Of a stretch of DNA of 64,000 nt, positions 36,201 to 44,350 are shown in pieces. The notes under the pieces were generated by a model that had not been told where the DNA came from, ran no database searches, and worked only from the letters and a program-made list of their open reading frames with translations. Both the position numbers and the translations under genes were made by a program. The stretch's first letter is position 1. Every line of letters begins with the position of its first letter. This stretch comes from Xylanibacter ruminicola (GTDB taxonomy: Bacteria; Bacteroidota; Bacteroidia; Bacteroidales; Bacteroidaceae): positions 127,129 to 191,128 of the forward strand of contig NZ_FNRF01000002.1 of assembly GCF_900107775.1 (NCBI RefSeq). Direction: 5' to 3'.

Positions 36201-36758
36201 ATAAGGCAGACATTTCTTAAAGTCGATATACTTTGCGGTGCAGATGGTGGCAATGGTAAGCAGTTTCTGCTTACCTAACACGCGGCGCAATTCCTTCATC
36301 AGCAGCGTAAAGTTATCGATATCGTCGGGTGATGACGAGATACCAGCCTCGCTGGATGACGGGTATTCCCAGTCGATATCGATACCATCCAGTCCGAACT
36401 CATCTACAATGCGTTTGCAGTCCTTGGCAAAGGCAGCGCGGTTCTGTTTGGTGGCAGCCATTTCGCTGAATCGTCCTGCTGTCCATCCACCAATCGACAG
36501 CAGCACCTTCAGTTCCGGATTCTGCTGTTTCAAACCAGCAATCACTCGTAGGCGTTCTGGCTTTTGGATATCTACACCATTAAATGTTTTGTTGACTGTT
36601 CCGAACGCATAGTTGATGTGTGTCATCAACGTAGGATCGGGAATCTCTGTTGTACCTGCGGTAACATAAGCTACCACTACACGATTTGTTACTAGCTTTC
36701 CGGCATAACCATACCAGAATGTGCATAATCCGAAAATTAGCAATAGAAGTCTTTTCAT
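33231..36758 (-). CDS. GH18-GH78 fusion glycosidase
   Basis: This 1175-aa exported protein joins two unrelated glycosidases. After signal peptide MKRLLLLIFGLCTFWYGYA, residues about 25-335 form a GH18 barrel with the intact DxxDxDxE signature (GLDGIDIDWEYP, near residue 130), typical of chitinases and endo-beta-N-acetylglucosaminidases. Residues about 350-1175 form a GH78 alpha-L-rhamnosidase-like module: beta domains, then an (alpha/alpha)6 barrel with SVPTDCPQRDERLGWMADTQVF. Both catalytic signatures look complete. There is no frameshift between the halves. The combination is unusual, and a substrate holding both chitobiose-type and rhamnose-type linkages is not obvious. Confidence 0.9.
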   Translation of the reverse strand: MKRLLLLIFGLCTFWYGYAGKLVTNRVVVAYVTAGTTEIPDPTLMTHINYAFGTVNKTFNGVDIQKPERLRVIAGLKQQNPELKVLLSIGGWTAGRFSEMAATKQNRAAFAKDCKRIVDEFGLDGIDIDWEYPSSSEAGISSSPDDIDNFTLLMKELRRVLGKQKLLTIATICTAKYIDFKKCLPYLDLVNVMSYDMSDPNKAHHAALYPSPISGYCTGSEAVEAHLKAGVPKEKLVMGMPFYQKGRRQDAGVDEYLRTGILPVGYSRQWSDVAQADYIANEKGEFVWAYETTRSLGAICQYILENNLRGGMYWEYSNDRTGEFSSLLSKMLLEQPTTVGHKTTALNASAWQNAEWISVVNAPVVTGRADKVIRAADGASWFVSTIKNEKPVTQAKWMTTGLGVFELYLNGQPVGEEILKPGFTHYAKTKRSFTYDITDAFQKQTGNENMLSAQVTPGWWADKIITPGDHEGMIGKKCAFRGVLELTFADGTKQYYGTNCKDWKAGIAGQVKHAGIFDGEAFDARKLPGFATPEKLSTPEINTEFTGEIVPSEGAEVYLRRDLALRPASAYIWQGVTGEKQAADKKDIEYGKVIIKRNYALGEIITLNPGETLIVDFGQNTSGVPFFSFKANEGTTLTCLPAEILNDGNGAERRGMDGPEGSVHRRNLRIQNTGIRIDYTFANNPSFVSYYPHCTFFGYRYISVTATDKVEIQRVESLPVTSIAKGLETGKITTGNDLINKLISNTVWGQRSNYLSVPTDCPQRDERLGWMADTQVFTEAGSFFANTDGFFHKWTRDVRDSQSATGGFPGVSPTAQYGNEMMRLGWADAGVIVPWTVWKQFGDKAIVNENWEAMERFMNHINEVKYNHEALVKENGNYQWADWLSCEALETCINLAFDENWKPRPDAIAYWNYLSACYWQIDAEMMRDMALATGRDASKYQQMAETAQNYLKQQFLNQDGTFKTAVLNTMQTPALFALKNHLVDDAAKERTIQRLRQNFVEHGNCLQTGFLGTSILMATLTENGMVDIAYELLFQRKNPSWIYSIDNGATTIWERWNSYRRDNGLGPNGMNSFNHYAYGAVCEWIWETAAGIATNTQAPGFKQIIMKPIPDKRLGFMKAEYQSAAGLIKSEWKYEGDLWLWNFTVPEGATAIVTLPGETTSKTYPSGTYHLQKKL

Positions 36759-36781
36759 TTCAGTTTTGAGTTATATCGGGG

Positions 36782-36813
36782 CAAAGTTAAGTATAATTGT
36801 TGTAATTTCCAAG
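36782..36813 (-). promoter_or_regulatory. Promoter of the GH18-GH78 gene
   Basis: Read on the minus strand: CTTG (36813-36810), 20 nt, TAACTTTG (36789-36782), 23 nt before the ATG. Confidence 0.6.
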
Positions 36814-36832
36814 TAATATAGATAGAAACTAT

Positions 36833-36869
36833 AAAAAAAATCAGCCGAAGCTCATATTGCTTCGGCTGA
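36833..36869 (-). terminator. Terminator of the susCD operon
   Basis: TCAGCCGAAGC (36841-36851) pairs perfectly with GCTTCGGCTGA (36859-36869). On the minus strand eight T residues follow the hairpin (36840-36833). Confidence 0.85.
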
Positions 36870-36895
36870 TAATCATTAATCTTTTTATCTAACTC

Positions 36896-38617
36896 TTACT
36901 CATAAGGAAGATCGATTACAGTGTACCAGGTTCCGGCACTCTTGGCCCAGAAGAGGTTGTTATACCATTCCTGATTCTTGTTTGACAGACGGTTGATAGC
37001 CTCGGTCATATATTCGAGGTTGTTCTGTGTCTCATTAGATGGATAAACGATACGATCCATTGGGCGAGGAATGGTGAAGTTGGGGTCGTTAGAGAAATCG
37101 CGGAACTCCAACTTCGGGAAACCGGTACGACGTACCTCGGCATAGCTCTGCTCTTGCTGCAACATTGAGAAGTGGAGCCAGCGCTGGTTGCAGATTGCCT
37201 CAAGCTTATCGGTTGCATTTGTCCAAAGTGCATCGATGTATGCTGTAGCATCAGGCTGAGGAACAGCTGTACGGAACTTCGACTTAGCGTTCTCTGCATA
37301 GTAGAAATCTACAGAAGCCTGAACACCCTGCTTGAAGTATGTTTCTGCACTACCGGTGATGTAGCCACGCTGAGCAGCTTCTGCCAGTGTCAGCAACATT
37401 TCTGCCTTAGTCATGATTGGGTGCATAAAGTAAGCATTGTTGATGAAGGTTGCTGAGTCAACAACGGTAAACCAGCGATATGTTTCTTCCTTCTTCCAAC
37501 CCTCATAGTACTGATCCGAGAATGTCTGATGATAATCCAGAATATGAACGGTACCTGCATTTGAAGCGTCGAACATCACTGCTGCACGTGGATCGGCACC
37601 TTCTACATGGATATCAGTATCGTGATTCATCTTTGAACCCTCTGGCAGATTAAGCATCTCTGCCATCTTGAATGAAAGACGAGAATACTGACAGGCCCAT
37701 TCGTTCCAGCCACCGCCCCAGTTCATACCATTACCATCATTATAGCTGAAAGCTACAATTGAAGGATCAGCAAAACCGGTTGCGCAGTCCTGTGCATCAG
37801 AAGCAACTGTGTTGGCAATTTCTTTAAGAACTGCCTGACCTGTTGATGCAAGTTCTCCCTGAGTTGAAACACGGAGAGCCATACGAGCACGAAGACCAAT
37901 AGCGTAAGATGCCCACTTGCTTACATCACCACCAAAGAGGATGTCCTGGCTTGCAAATGAAGAAGGAGCTGTAGCACCCTTAATACGGCTGTAAAGAGTT
38001 GCCAGACCATCGAAAGCTTGAGATTCACCCTTAACGTCGGTCAATGTTGCACCATTCAGCATCATCTCGTACAATGTCTTGGCATCGTCATAAGATGCTT
38101 TACTGTCTGCGATATTTGCAGAAATCTGAATGTTACAAGCATTTACAAATGGAATATCACCCCATAGGTCAACAGCCTTCTCAAGCTGATCGTACATCCA
38201 TACAGTTGCACAGTCCATATAGAGCTGATTGGCAGTCTGCTCAGCAGCTGACAGGTTGTTAAATGTATAGCGCATCAGCTTATACTGTGCCAGATCTTCA
38301 TAGAAATTTGTCCAACGATCGTTGCCATAGCTTACGTATGAACCAGTTCCCTCATAATCTACGTCAGCAGAGAAGTGGCTTGATACCTGAGAATAGGCAC
38401 CAATCTGTGGAAGCTCGAATGTGCAGAGACCCCAATAGGTCTGCATACCGTATGTACGGCCTGTCCATACGACTCCAGTAAACAATTTGTCGCAAGACAC
38501 GGTTGTTGTCTTTGAAGGGTCGTTGTATTTCTCAGTGTATGCCTCATCAGAGCAAGCTGTGAAGGCCATAGCACCAACAATGCCCAATGCGAATAATGAT
38601 ATCTTTTTCATTGTCAT
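36896..38617 (-). CDS. SusD-like surface glycan-binding lipoprotein
   Basis: This 573-aa SusD/RagB-family lipoprotein caps its SusC partner and captures glycans at the cell surface. The lipoprotein signal MKKISLFALGIVGAMAFTACS places Cys in a lipobox. The TPR-like helical scaffold typical of the family is visible in WMYDQLEKAVDLWGDIPFVNA and MTKAEMLLTLAEAAQRGYITG. The C-terminal NLEYMTEAINRLSNKNQEWYNNLFWAK closes the fold. It sits 24 nt downstream of the SusC gene. Confidence 0.94.
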   Translation of the reverse strand: MTMKKISLFALGIVGAMAFTACSDEAYTEKYNDPSKTTTVSCDKLFTGVVWTGRTYGMQTYWGLCTFELPQIGAYSQVSSHFSADVDYEGTGSYVSYGNDRWTNFYEDLAQYKLMRYTFNNLSAAEQTANQLYMDCATVWMYDQLEKAVDLWGDIPFVNACNIQISANIADSKASYDDAKTLYEMMLNGATLTDVKGESQAFDGLATLYSRIKGATAPSSFASQDILFGGDVSKWASYAIGLRARMALRVSTQGELASTGQAVLKEIANTVASDAQDCATGFADPSIVAFSYNDGNGMNWGGGWNEWACQYSRLSFKMAEMLNLPEGSKMNHDTDIHVEGADPRAAVMFDASNAGTVHILDYHQTFSDQYYEGWKKEETYRWFTVVDSATFINNAYFMHPIMTKAEMLLTLAEAAQRGYITGSAETYFKQGVQASVDFYYAENAKSKFRTAVPQPDATAYIDALWTNATDKLEAICNQRWLHFSMLQQEQSYAEVRRTGFPKLEFRDFSNDPNFTIPRPMDRIVYPSNETQNNLEYMTEAINRLSNKNQEWYNNLFWAKSAGTWYTVIDLPYE

Positions 38618-38641
38618 ATTCTTCTTTTGTTAGTAATGTGA

Positions 38642-41600
38642 TTAGAACTTAGCACGCAGTGAGAAACCGAAACTACGGCTTGCTGCAGAAGAGTTACCTG
38701 CAACGGCCTGTCCAATCCAGTTTGTACCATCACCAGACTCTGCATCCATTTCCTTCAAATTCTTGAAGATATAGAATGGGTTACGTGCGAATACAGATAC
38801 TGTCAGGCTCTGGCATCCAAATGACTTAAGGATCTCCTTTGGAAGCATATAACCGATTGACAGCTCACGAAGCTTCAGGTAAGAGTTGTCCTGAATAGCA
38901 TCCTCGTATGAGTTGTGTGTACTAGCACCCCAACCGTATGAGTTCTTGTAGTAGATACCTGCAGGAATAATCTTTGTGTTAGGTGTACCATCGGCCTTAA
39001 CACCCTCAACAATCATACCATCATTGAACTGGGTGTATCCTGCAGGAGCTGTACCAGCAATAATTGTACCTGAAGAGCTGATTTTGTTGTCCTCGTAGTA
39101 GTAGGGCAGACCACCGTGACCTTCACGACCAGGAAGAGTAGATTTCAGGATACCAGTCTCCATAGCATACTGCCAGTACTGGTTGAGTACATCACCACCA
39201 ATACGGAAGTCGAATGTAGCATCCATGAACAGCTGCTTCCAACGGAGGTTAGCTGAGAAACCACCTACACCCTTAGGCATGGCGTTACCAACCTTTGAAA
39301 GTTCTGTGTCGCGGATAGGCAGACCATCGTCGCCGATAATCTTGCGTCCCTGGTCATCGCGCTTGTATTTGTATACATACCAATCACCCATAGGCTGGCC
39401 CTCATAAGAGTACAAGTAAGCAGAGTTATCGAATGCGCGGTGCTGAATATTGTCAAGACCATCCATCAGCTTGGTAACCTTATTGGTGTTGAAGGCAATG
39501 TTAGCACGCAGGTCTAACTGCCAATCCTTAGTCTGGATAGGTGTACCATAAACTGCGATTTCAAGACCGTGGTTCTTCAACTCACCAATGTTCAGCATGA
39601 TAGAGTTACCACCTGCAGTTCTTGGCAGTGAAATAGGAAGAATCTGATCCTTTACAGTGTTGCTGTAGTAAGAGATTTCGAAACCGGCACGGTTCTTCAA
39701 GAACTTAGCTTCGAGACCGAGTTCAAACTCATACTTCTTCTCTGGCTTCAGAGACAGGTTTCCTAATGAAGTACCAATGGTGTTGTAGAGGTAAGAACCG
39801 ATCTGTGACTGGTTGTACAGTACGTTTGCTCTATAAACTTCAGGAGCGTTACCTACGATACCATAAGATGCACGAATCTTACCATAGTCCCACCAACCTG
39901 GTCTCTTGTCCTTCAACAGCTCAGTTACAATAGCACTGGCGTTTACTGAAGGATAGGTGAAGCTGTTATAGTCAGGAGCCAATGTAGAAATCTTCTCGTT
40001 ACGGAGTGTTCCTTCTACATATGCCCAATTGTCGTAACCGTAGCTCAGGGTTCCGAACCAAGCGGTACGCAATGAACTAATATCTGTCTGGCTAGCATTT
40101 GGAGTCAAGTTAGAAGCTGCCAGGTTGAACCAGTTTGTAACAGAAAGACCACCATTAGTAGAAACTGTTGATGCAAATGTCTTCTCCTGACGACCAGACC
40201 AACCAACGTTTGCTGTAATGTTATGCTTCTCGGCGAAGGTCTTATCAAACATCAGCATCACATCACCATAGTAAGTCTCATACTTACGATTCATCAGTGA
40301 ATAACTACCAAGATCACTGTTATTTGTTGTGTAACCAATAGCACGCTTGGCATTGTTGCGGTTCTCAATATCCTCTGCTGTCATATCGGTTGCGATACGG
40401 CCACGGAGTGTCAAACCAGGAATAATCTCCCAAGAAGGTGTCACACCGGCAATGAAGCGGTTGTGATTTTCTTCCTGCATCTGACCCAGAATTTTCCAAA
40501 GATATTCTGACATCAAAGCAGCAGTACCAGGACCATATATCAGATTCTCATCTGGAGTCTCTGATTGTCCGTCACCAGTGCTATAGATAAATCCCTTTGA
40601 TGTAACGGTCTTGTCAATCATCAGAGCAACGTCGTCGAACGAACCAATCATACCACCATAGTTCAGAGTGATACGGCTGATACGATATGCACGGTTCTTA
40701 ATGTTCTGACGGAGATACTGAGCAGAGAAGTCGAGTTTTACATTCTTCAGGATGTTCAGAGTTCCGTTCAATGAGAAGTTGTGCTTGCCGTTGCTTGAGT
40801 TGCGCTGCATGGCATCAACGTGATTGAAGGTGTAGCCGAAACGAACATTACCCCATTCACCAGCCTTTGTTACAGCAACATTGTACTGCTGGCTCATACC
40901 TGTGCGGAACAAGGTTGTCCAAGGGTTGCTACCCAAACCGTTGTAAGCGCGCTGCTTGCCATCCCAATAATAAACCTGGCTACCATCGTATTTTGGTCCC
41001 CAGTAGTTATTGGTTGCCTCTACAGTTTTATACTTCTGTCCATTATACTCCTGCTCAACAAAACCGCCTGTTGCAATCTGGTAGTCGTTTACGTTACCAC
41101 GATAGCCCCATGAGCCAGGACCGAATTCGTTCTGGAGGTCAGGCATGTATGCAGCCTTTTCCCAGTTCAGGTTTGTACCAAACTCAACACCTACGCCCTG
41201 CTGACCCTGACCGGTCTTAGTAGTAATAACTACAACACCGTTAGCGGCCTCAGAACCATAAAGTGCAGAAGCGGCAGCACCTTTCAGAATTGATACGCTC
41301 TCAATGTCTTCGGGGTTGATATCAACCAAACCGTTTGACTCAATACGCTCGTTTTGCCAGTAGTCAACCTGTGTATTGGCATCACCATTACGGATGGGCA
41401 CACCATCCAGAATAATCAGAGGCTGTGTGGTTCCTGTAATAGATGACATACCACGTACGTTAATAGATACTGAAGATGTACCACCACCAGGAGCGGTCTG
41501 AATACGTACACCAGCAGCCTTTCCGTACATAGCTGAAGCAAAGGTAGGAGAACCCACCTTAGTCAGTTCCTCAGCACCTACAGTACTTACTGAGTAACCA

Positions 41601-41977
41601 AGTTTCTTGGCATCTTTCTTGATACCCATGGCTGTTACAACCACTTCGTTAAGGGTAGTAGCCTCTTCCTCAAGTACGATACTGAGGAATTTTCCTGCCT
41701 CTGCCTTTACTTGTTTTGAAGCAAAGCCAATGTAGCTAATGTTCAAAGTAGCTCCATTGCGGCAATTAATGGTGAAATCACCATCATAGTTAGTAACCGT
41801 TCCGGTCTGGGTTCCCTCTGCCTTAACGGTGGCACCAATAACAGGTTCACCCTTTTGGTCAGTGACATTTCCCTTAACCGTAACATTCTGTGCATTGACA
41901 ACTGCTGCAAAAAGCAGACAGATAGCCATCATACACACTCTCAGATGAGAGCTAAGAAAACTTTTTTCCTTTTTCAT
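38642..41977 (-). CDS. SusC-like TonB-dependent outer-membrane transporter
   Basis: This 1111-aa SusC/RagA-family importer has a signal peptide and an N-terminal carboxypeptidase-regulatory-like domain (VTVKGNVTDQKGEPVIGATV). The plug follows with LNEVVVTAMG near residue 110 and GSEAANGVVVITTKTG. A 22-strand barrel ends in aromatic SFGFSLRAKF. It imports oligosaccharides released at the surface using TonB energy. No N-terminal anti-sigma (STN/FecR-linked) domain is visible, so an ECF-sigma trans-envelope control loop is not indicated. It heads the susCD operon and is divergent from the GH92-GH125 operon. Confidence 0.95.
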   Translation of the reverse strand: MKKEKSFLSSHLRVCMMAICLLFAAVVNAQNVTVKGNVTDQKGEPVIGATVKAEGTQTGTVTNYDGDFTINCRNGATLNISYIGFASKQVKAEAGKFLSIVLEEEATTLNEVVVTAMGIKKDAKKLGYSVSTVGAEELTKVGSPTFASAMYGKAAGVRIQTAPGGGTSSVSINVRGMSSITGTTQPLIILDGVPIRNGDANTQVDYWQNERIESNGLVDINPEDIESVSILKGAAASALYGSEAANGVVVITTKTGQGQQGVGVEFGTNLNWEKAAYMPDLQNEFGPGSWGYRGNVNDYQIATGGFVEQEYNGQKYKTVEATNNYWGPKYDGSQVYYWDGKQRAYNGLGSNPWTTLFRTGMSQQYNVAVTKAGEWGNVRFGYTFNHVDAMQRNSSNGKHNFSLNGTLNILKNVKLDFSAQYLRQNIKNRAYRISRITLNYGGMIGSFDDVALMIDKTVTSKGFIYSTGDGQSETPDENLIYGPGTAALMSEYLWKILGQMQEENHNRFIAGVTPSWEIIPGLTLRGRIATDMTAEDIENRNNAKRAIGYTTNNSDLGSYSLMNRKYETYYGDVMLMFDKTFAEKHNITANVGWSGRQEKTFASTVSTNGGLSVTNWFNLAASNLTPNASQTDISSLRTAWFGTLSYGYDNWAYVEGTLRNEKISTLAPDYNSFTYPSVNASAIVTELLKDKRPGWWDYGKIRASYGIVGNAPEVYRANVLYNQSQIGSYLYNTIGTSLGNLSLKPEKKYEFELGLEAKFLKNRAGFEISYYSNTVKDQILPISLPRTAGGNSIMLNIGELKNHGLEIAVYGTPIQTKDWQLDLRANIAFNTNKVTKLMDGLDNIQHRAFDNSAYLYSYEGQPMGDWYVYKYKRDDQGRKIIGDDGLPIRDTELSKVGNAMPKGVGGFSANLRWKQLFMDATFDFRIGGDVLNQYWQYAMETGILKSTLPGREGHGGLPYYYEDNKISSSGTIIAGTAPAGYTQFNDGMIVEGVKADGTPNTKIIPAGIYYKNSYGWGASTHNSYEDAIQDNSYLKLRELSIGYMLPKEILKSFGCQSLTVSVFARNPFYIFKNLKEMDAESGDGTNWIGQAVAGNSSAASRSFGFSLRAKF

Positions 41978-42026
41978 GTTGTTGGTTTTAATTAATTGAA
42001 TAGTAATTATAGTTGTAAAAACGGTG

Positions 42027-42058
42027 CAAATCTAAACATAATTATACAAACTAACAAG
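42027..42058 (-). promoter_or_regulatory. Promoter of susCD
   Basis: Read on the minus strand: CTTG (42058-42055), 20 nt, TAGATTTG (42034-42027), giving a leader of about 44 nt before the SusC ATG. Confidence 0.55.
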
Positions 42059-42129
42059 ACTTTTAGGTTAATTTAGGTTAAATTCATATAATAATCTTGC
42101 ATTTTGTTCTGTTATCGTACACTATTTTA

Positions 42130-42137
42130 TAATTTTG
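42130..42137 (+). promoter_or_regulatory. -7 element of the GH92-GH125 operon
   Basis: TAATTTTG, 30 nt before the GH92 ATG. A TTTG at 42103-42106 is 23 nt away, slightly far for a standard -33. Confidence 0.45.
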
Positions 42138-42167
42138 TAAACGAATTGCTAATATACCTATTAAATT

Positions 42168-44345
42168 ATGAAATGCTTTAATAAATTTATTCTGGCGTTG
42201 ACCATGACTGCAGTGTCTGGTCAGGTTATGGCGGCAGATGCTTGCCAACACAAAAATGAGTTTACTAATTATGTTAATCCCTGGATTGGTACCGGTGGTC
42301 ACGGTCACGTATTCCTAGGAGCAAATGTACCCTTTGGCGTGGTACAGCTCGGACCAACAGAGCACACCCACGGATGGGACTGGTGTTCGGGTTATCATAT
42401 CAGCGATTCGGTACTGGTAGGTTTTGGTCATACCCACCTGAGTGGTACGGGTATCGGCGATCTGGGTGATATCGGCTTCCTGCCAGTGGCTCATTGCTGT
42501 GCTACCGAGACTAAGTTCTCGCATGCCAACGAGTCGGTACGTCCTGGCTACTATGCCATCCGTTTGCAGGAACCTAATGTGTTTGTTGAGCTCACTGCAA
42601 CTAAACGCGTTGGTTTCCACCGTTATACATTCGGTGCCGACAATCATAAAGGTATGCTGCGTATCGATTTGCGACAGGGTACCGGTTGGGACAACTGGCG
42701 TAAGAGTGGTTTCACGGTTGAGAGTCCTACCATGGTTACTGGCTTCCGTCAGTCATCAGGCTGGGCCCGTAATCAGCATGTGTTCTTTGCTGCCGAGTTC
42801 TCAACGCCTGTGAAAGTGAAGAAGCAGGTAGGCGACTCTATCATGGTGCTTACCTTCGAGGATATCTCAAAGCCAGTGATGGTAAAATGTGCCATCTCGG
42901 CAGTAAGTGTCGAGGATGCCAAGGCTAACCTCAAGGCTGAACTGCCCGGTTGGGACTTCAAGGCTACCGTTGCAGCTGCCAATCAGGCCTGGAACGACGA
43001 GCTGGGTAAGATTGATGTAGATACCGACGATGAGACCGTACGTACCATTTTCTATACAGCTCTTTATCACACCATGACTGCACCATCGGTATTCAGCGAT
43101 GTTACTGGCAACTACCGAGGTGCCGATGGTAAGGTGCACCATGGCGACTTTACCAACTATACCACTTTCTCGCTCTGGGATACCTATCGTGCAGCTCATC
43201 CTTTGATGACACTGATTCATCCTGAGAAACAGAAGGATATGGCTGCCACCTTCCTGCACATCTTCGAGCAGCAGGGCAAGCTGCCTGTATGGCACCTGAT
43301 GGGTAACGAGACCGACTGTATGGTGGGTAACCCTGGTGCTGCTGTGCTGGCCGATATGGTGCTGAAAGGTTTTGTTGCCGATAAGGAGGCTGCCTTTAAT
43401 GCCATGAAGACATCGGCTATGCTCGATGAGCGTAGCATGGATCTGCTCAAAAAGTATGGCTATCTGCCTTACGATAAGGATTCTACTTTCCAGACTGTGG
43501 CTAAGGGCTTGGAGTATGCCCTGGCTGACGACTGTATCGCTAAGGTTGCTAAGCTGTTGGGTAAGAAGGCTGATTACAAGTACTTCTACAACCGCAGCCG
43601 TGGTTACAAGCATTATTTCGATCGCAAGACGTTGTTTATGCGTGGTCGCGGTAGCGATGGCAGTTTCCACGAGCCATTCAATCCGTTTAAAAGTGTGCAT
43701 ACCGCCGACGACTATACCGAGGGTAACGCCTGGCAGTACACCTGGCTGGTACCTCACGATGTACACGGACTGGTTAGTCTGTTCCCCAGTGAGAAGCGTT
43801 TTGTCGAGAAGTTAGATTCTCTTTTCATCGTCAGTGGCGATATGGGTGCCGAGGCTTCGCCCGATATCTCTGGTTTGATTGGACAGTATGCTCATGGCAA
43901 CGAGCCTAGTCACCACATATTATATATGTATAACTACGTAGGTCAGCCTTGGAAGGCAGCCAAGTTGCTGCGTCAGACTATGAGCGAACTCTACTTCAAC
44001 GATTTCGACGGACTGTCGGGTAACGAGGATGTAGGTCAGATGTCGGCTTGGTATGTCATGTCGGCATTAGGTCTGTATCAGGTAGAGCCTGCAGGTGGCA
44101 AATACATCATTGGCAGTCCACTCTTCAACGAGGCTAAGGTTAACGTAGGTGGCGGTAAGACCTTCACTGTCAAGGCTAACAACAACAGCAAGGAGAATAT
44201 CTACGTGCAGAGTGCCAAGTTGAACGGCAAGCCTTATGCTAAGTCGTATCTGATGTTCCAGGATATCGTGAAGGGTGGTGTACTCGAACTCGAGATGGGC
44301 AACCAGCCTTCTGCTTGGGGTACTCAGACCAAGAACCGTCCTTAA
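42168..44345 (+). CDS. GH92 alpha-mannosidase (HGNEPSHH type)
   Basis: This 725-aa exported exo-alpha-mannosidase has signal peptide MKCFNKFILALTMTAVSGQVMA. YVNPWIGTGGHGH opens the beta domain. The catalytic-acid motif is YAHGNEPSHHILYMYNY (near residue 580) with Glu intact. The base region is GNEDVGQMSAWYVMSALGLYQ. This HGNEPSHH form is the classical one, known for alpha-1,2-mannosidases among others. It is followed five bases later by the GH125 gene, so the pair can strip alpha-1,2 or 1,3 and then alpha-1,6 mannose. Confidence 0.94.
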   Translation: MKCFNKFILALTMTAVSGQVMAADACQHKNEFTNYVNPWIGTGGHGHVFLGANVPFGVVQLGPTEHTHGWDWCSGYHISDSVLVGFGHTHLSGTGIGDLGDIGFLPVAHCCATETKFSHANESVRPGYYAIRLQEPNVFVELTATKRVGFHRYTFGADNHKGMLRIDLRQGTGWDNWRKSGFTVESPTMVTGFRQSSGWARNQHVFFAAEFSTPVKVKKQVGDSIMVLTFEDISKPVMVKCAISAVSVEDAKANLKAELPGWDFKATVAAANQAWNDELGKIDVDTDDETVRTIFYTALYHTMTAPSVFSDVTGNYRGADGKVHHGDFTNYTTFSLWDTYRAAHPLMTLIHPEKQKDMAATFLHIFEQQGKLPVWHLMGNETDCMVGNPGAAVLADMVLKGFVADKEAAFNAMKTSAMLDERSMDLLKKYGYLPYDKDSTFQTVAKGLEYALADDCIAKVAKLLGKKADYKYFYNRSRGYKHYFDRKTLFMRGRGSDGSFHEPFNPFKSVHTADDYTEGNAWQYTWLVPHDVHGLVSLFPSEKRFVEKLDSLFIVSGDMGAEASPDISGLIGQYAHGNEPSHHILYMYNYVGQPWKAAKLLRQTMSELYFNDFDGLSGNEDVGQMSAWYVMSALGLYQVEPAGGKYIIGSPLFNEAKVNVGGGKTFTVKANNNSKENIYVQSAKLNGKPYAKSYLMFQDIVKGGVLELEMGNQPSAWGTQTKNRP

Positions 44346-44350
44346 GGCTT

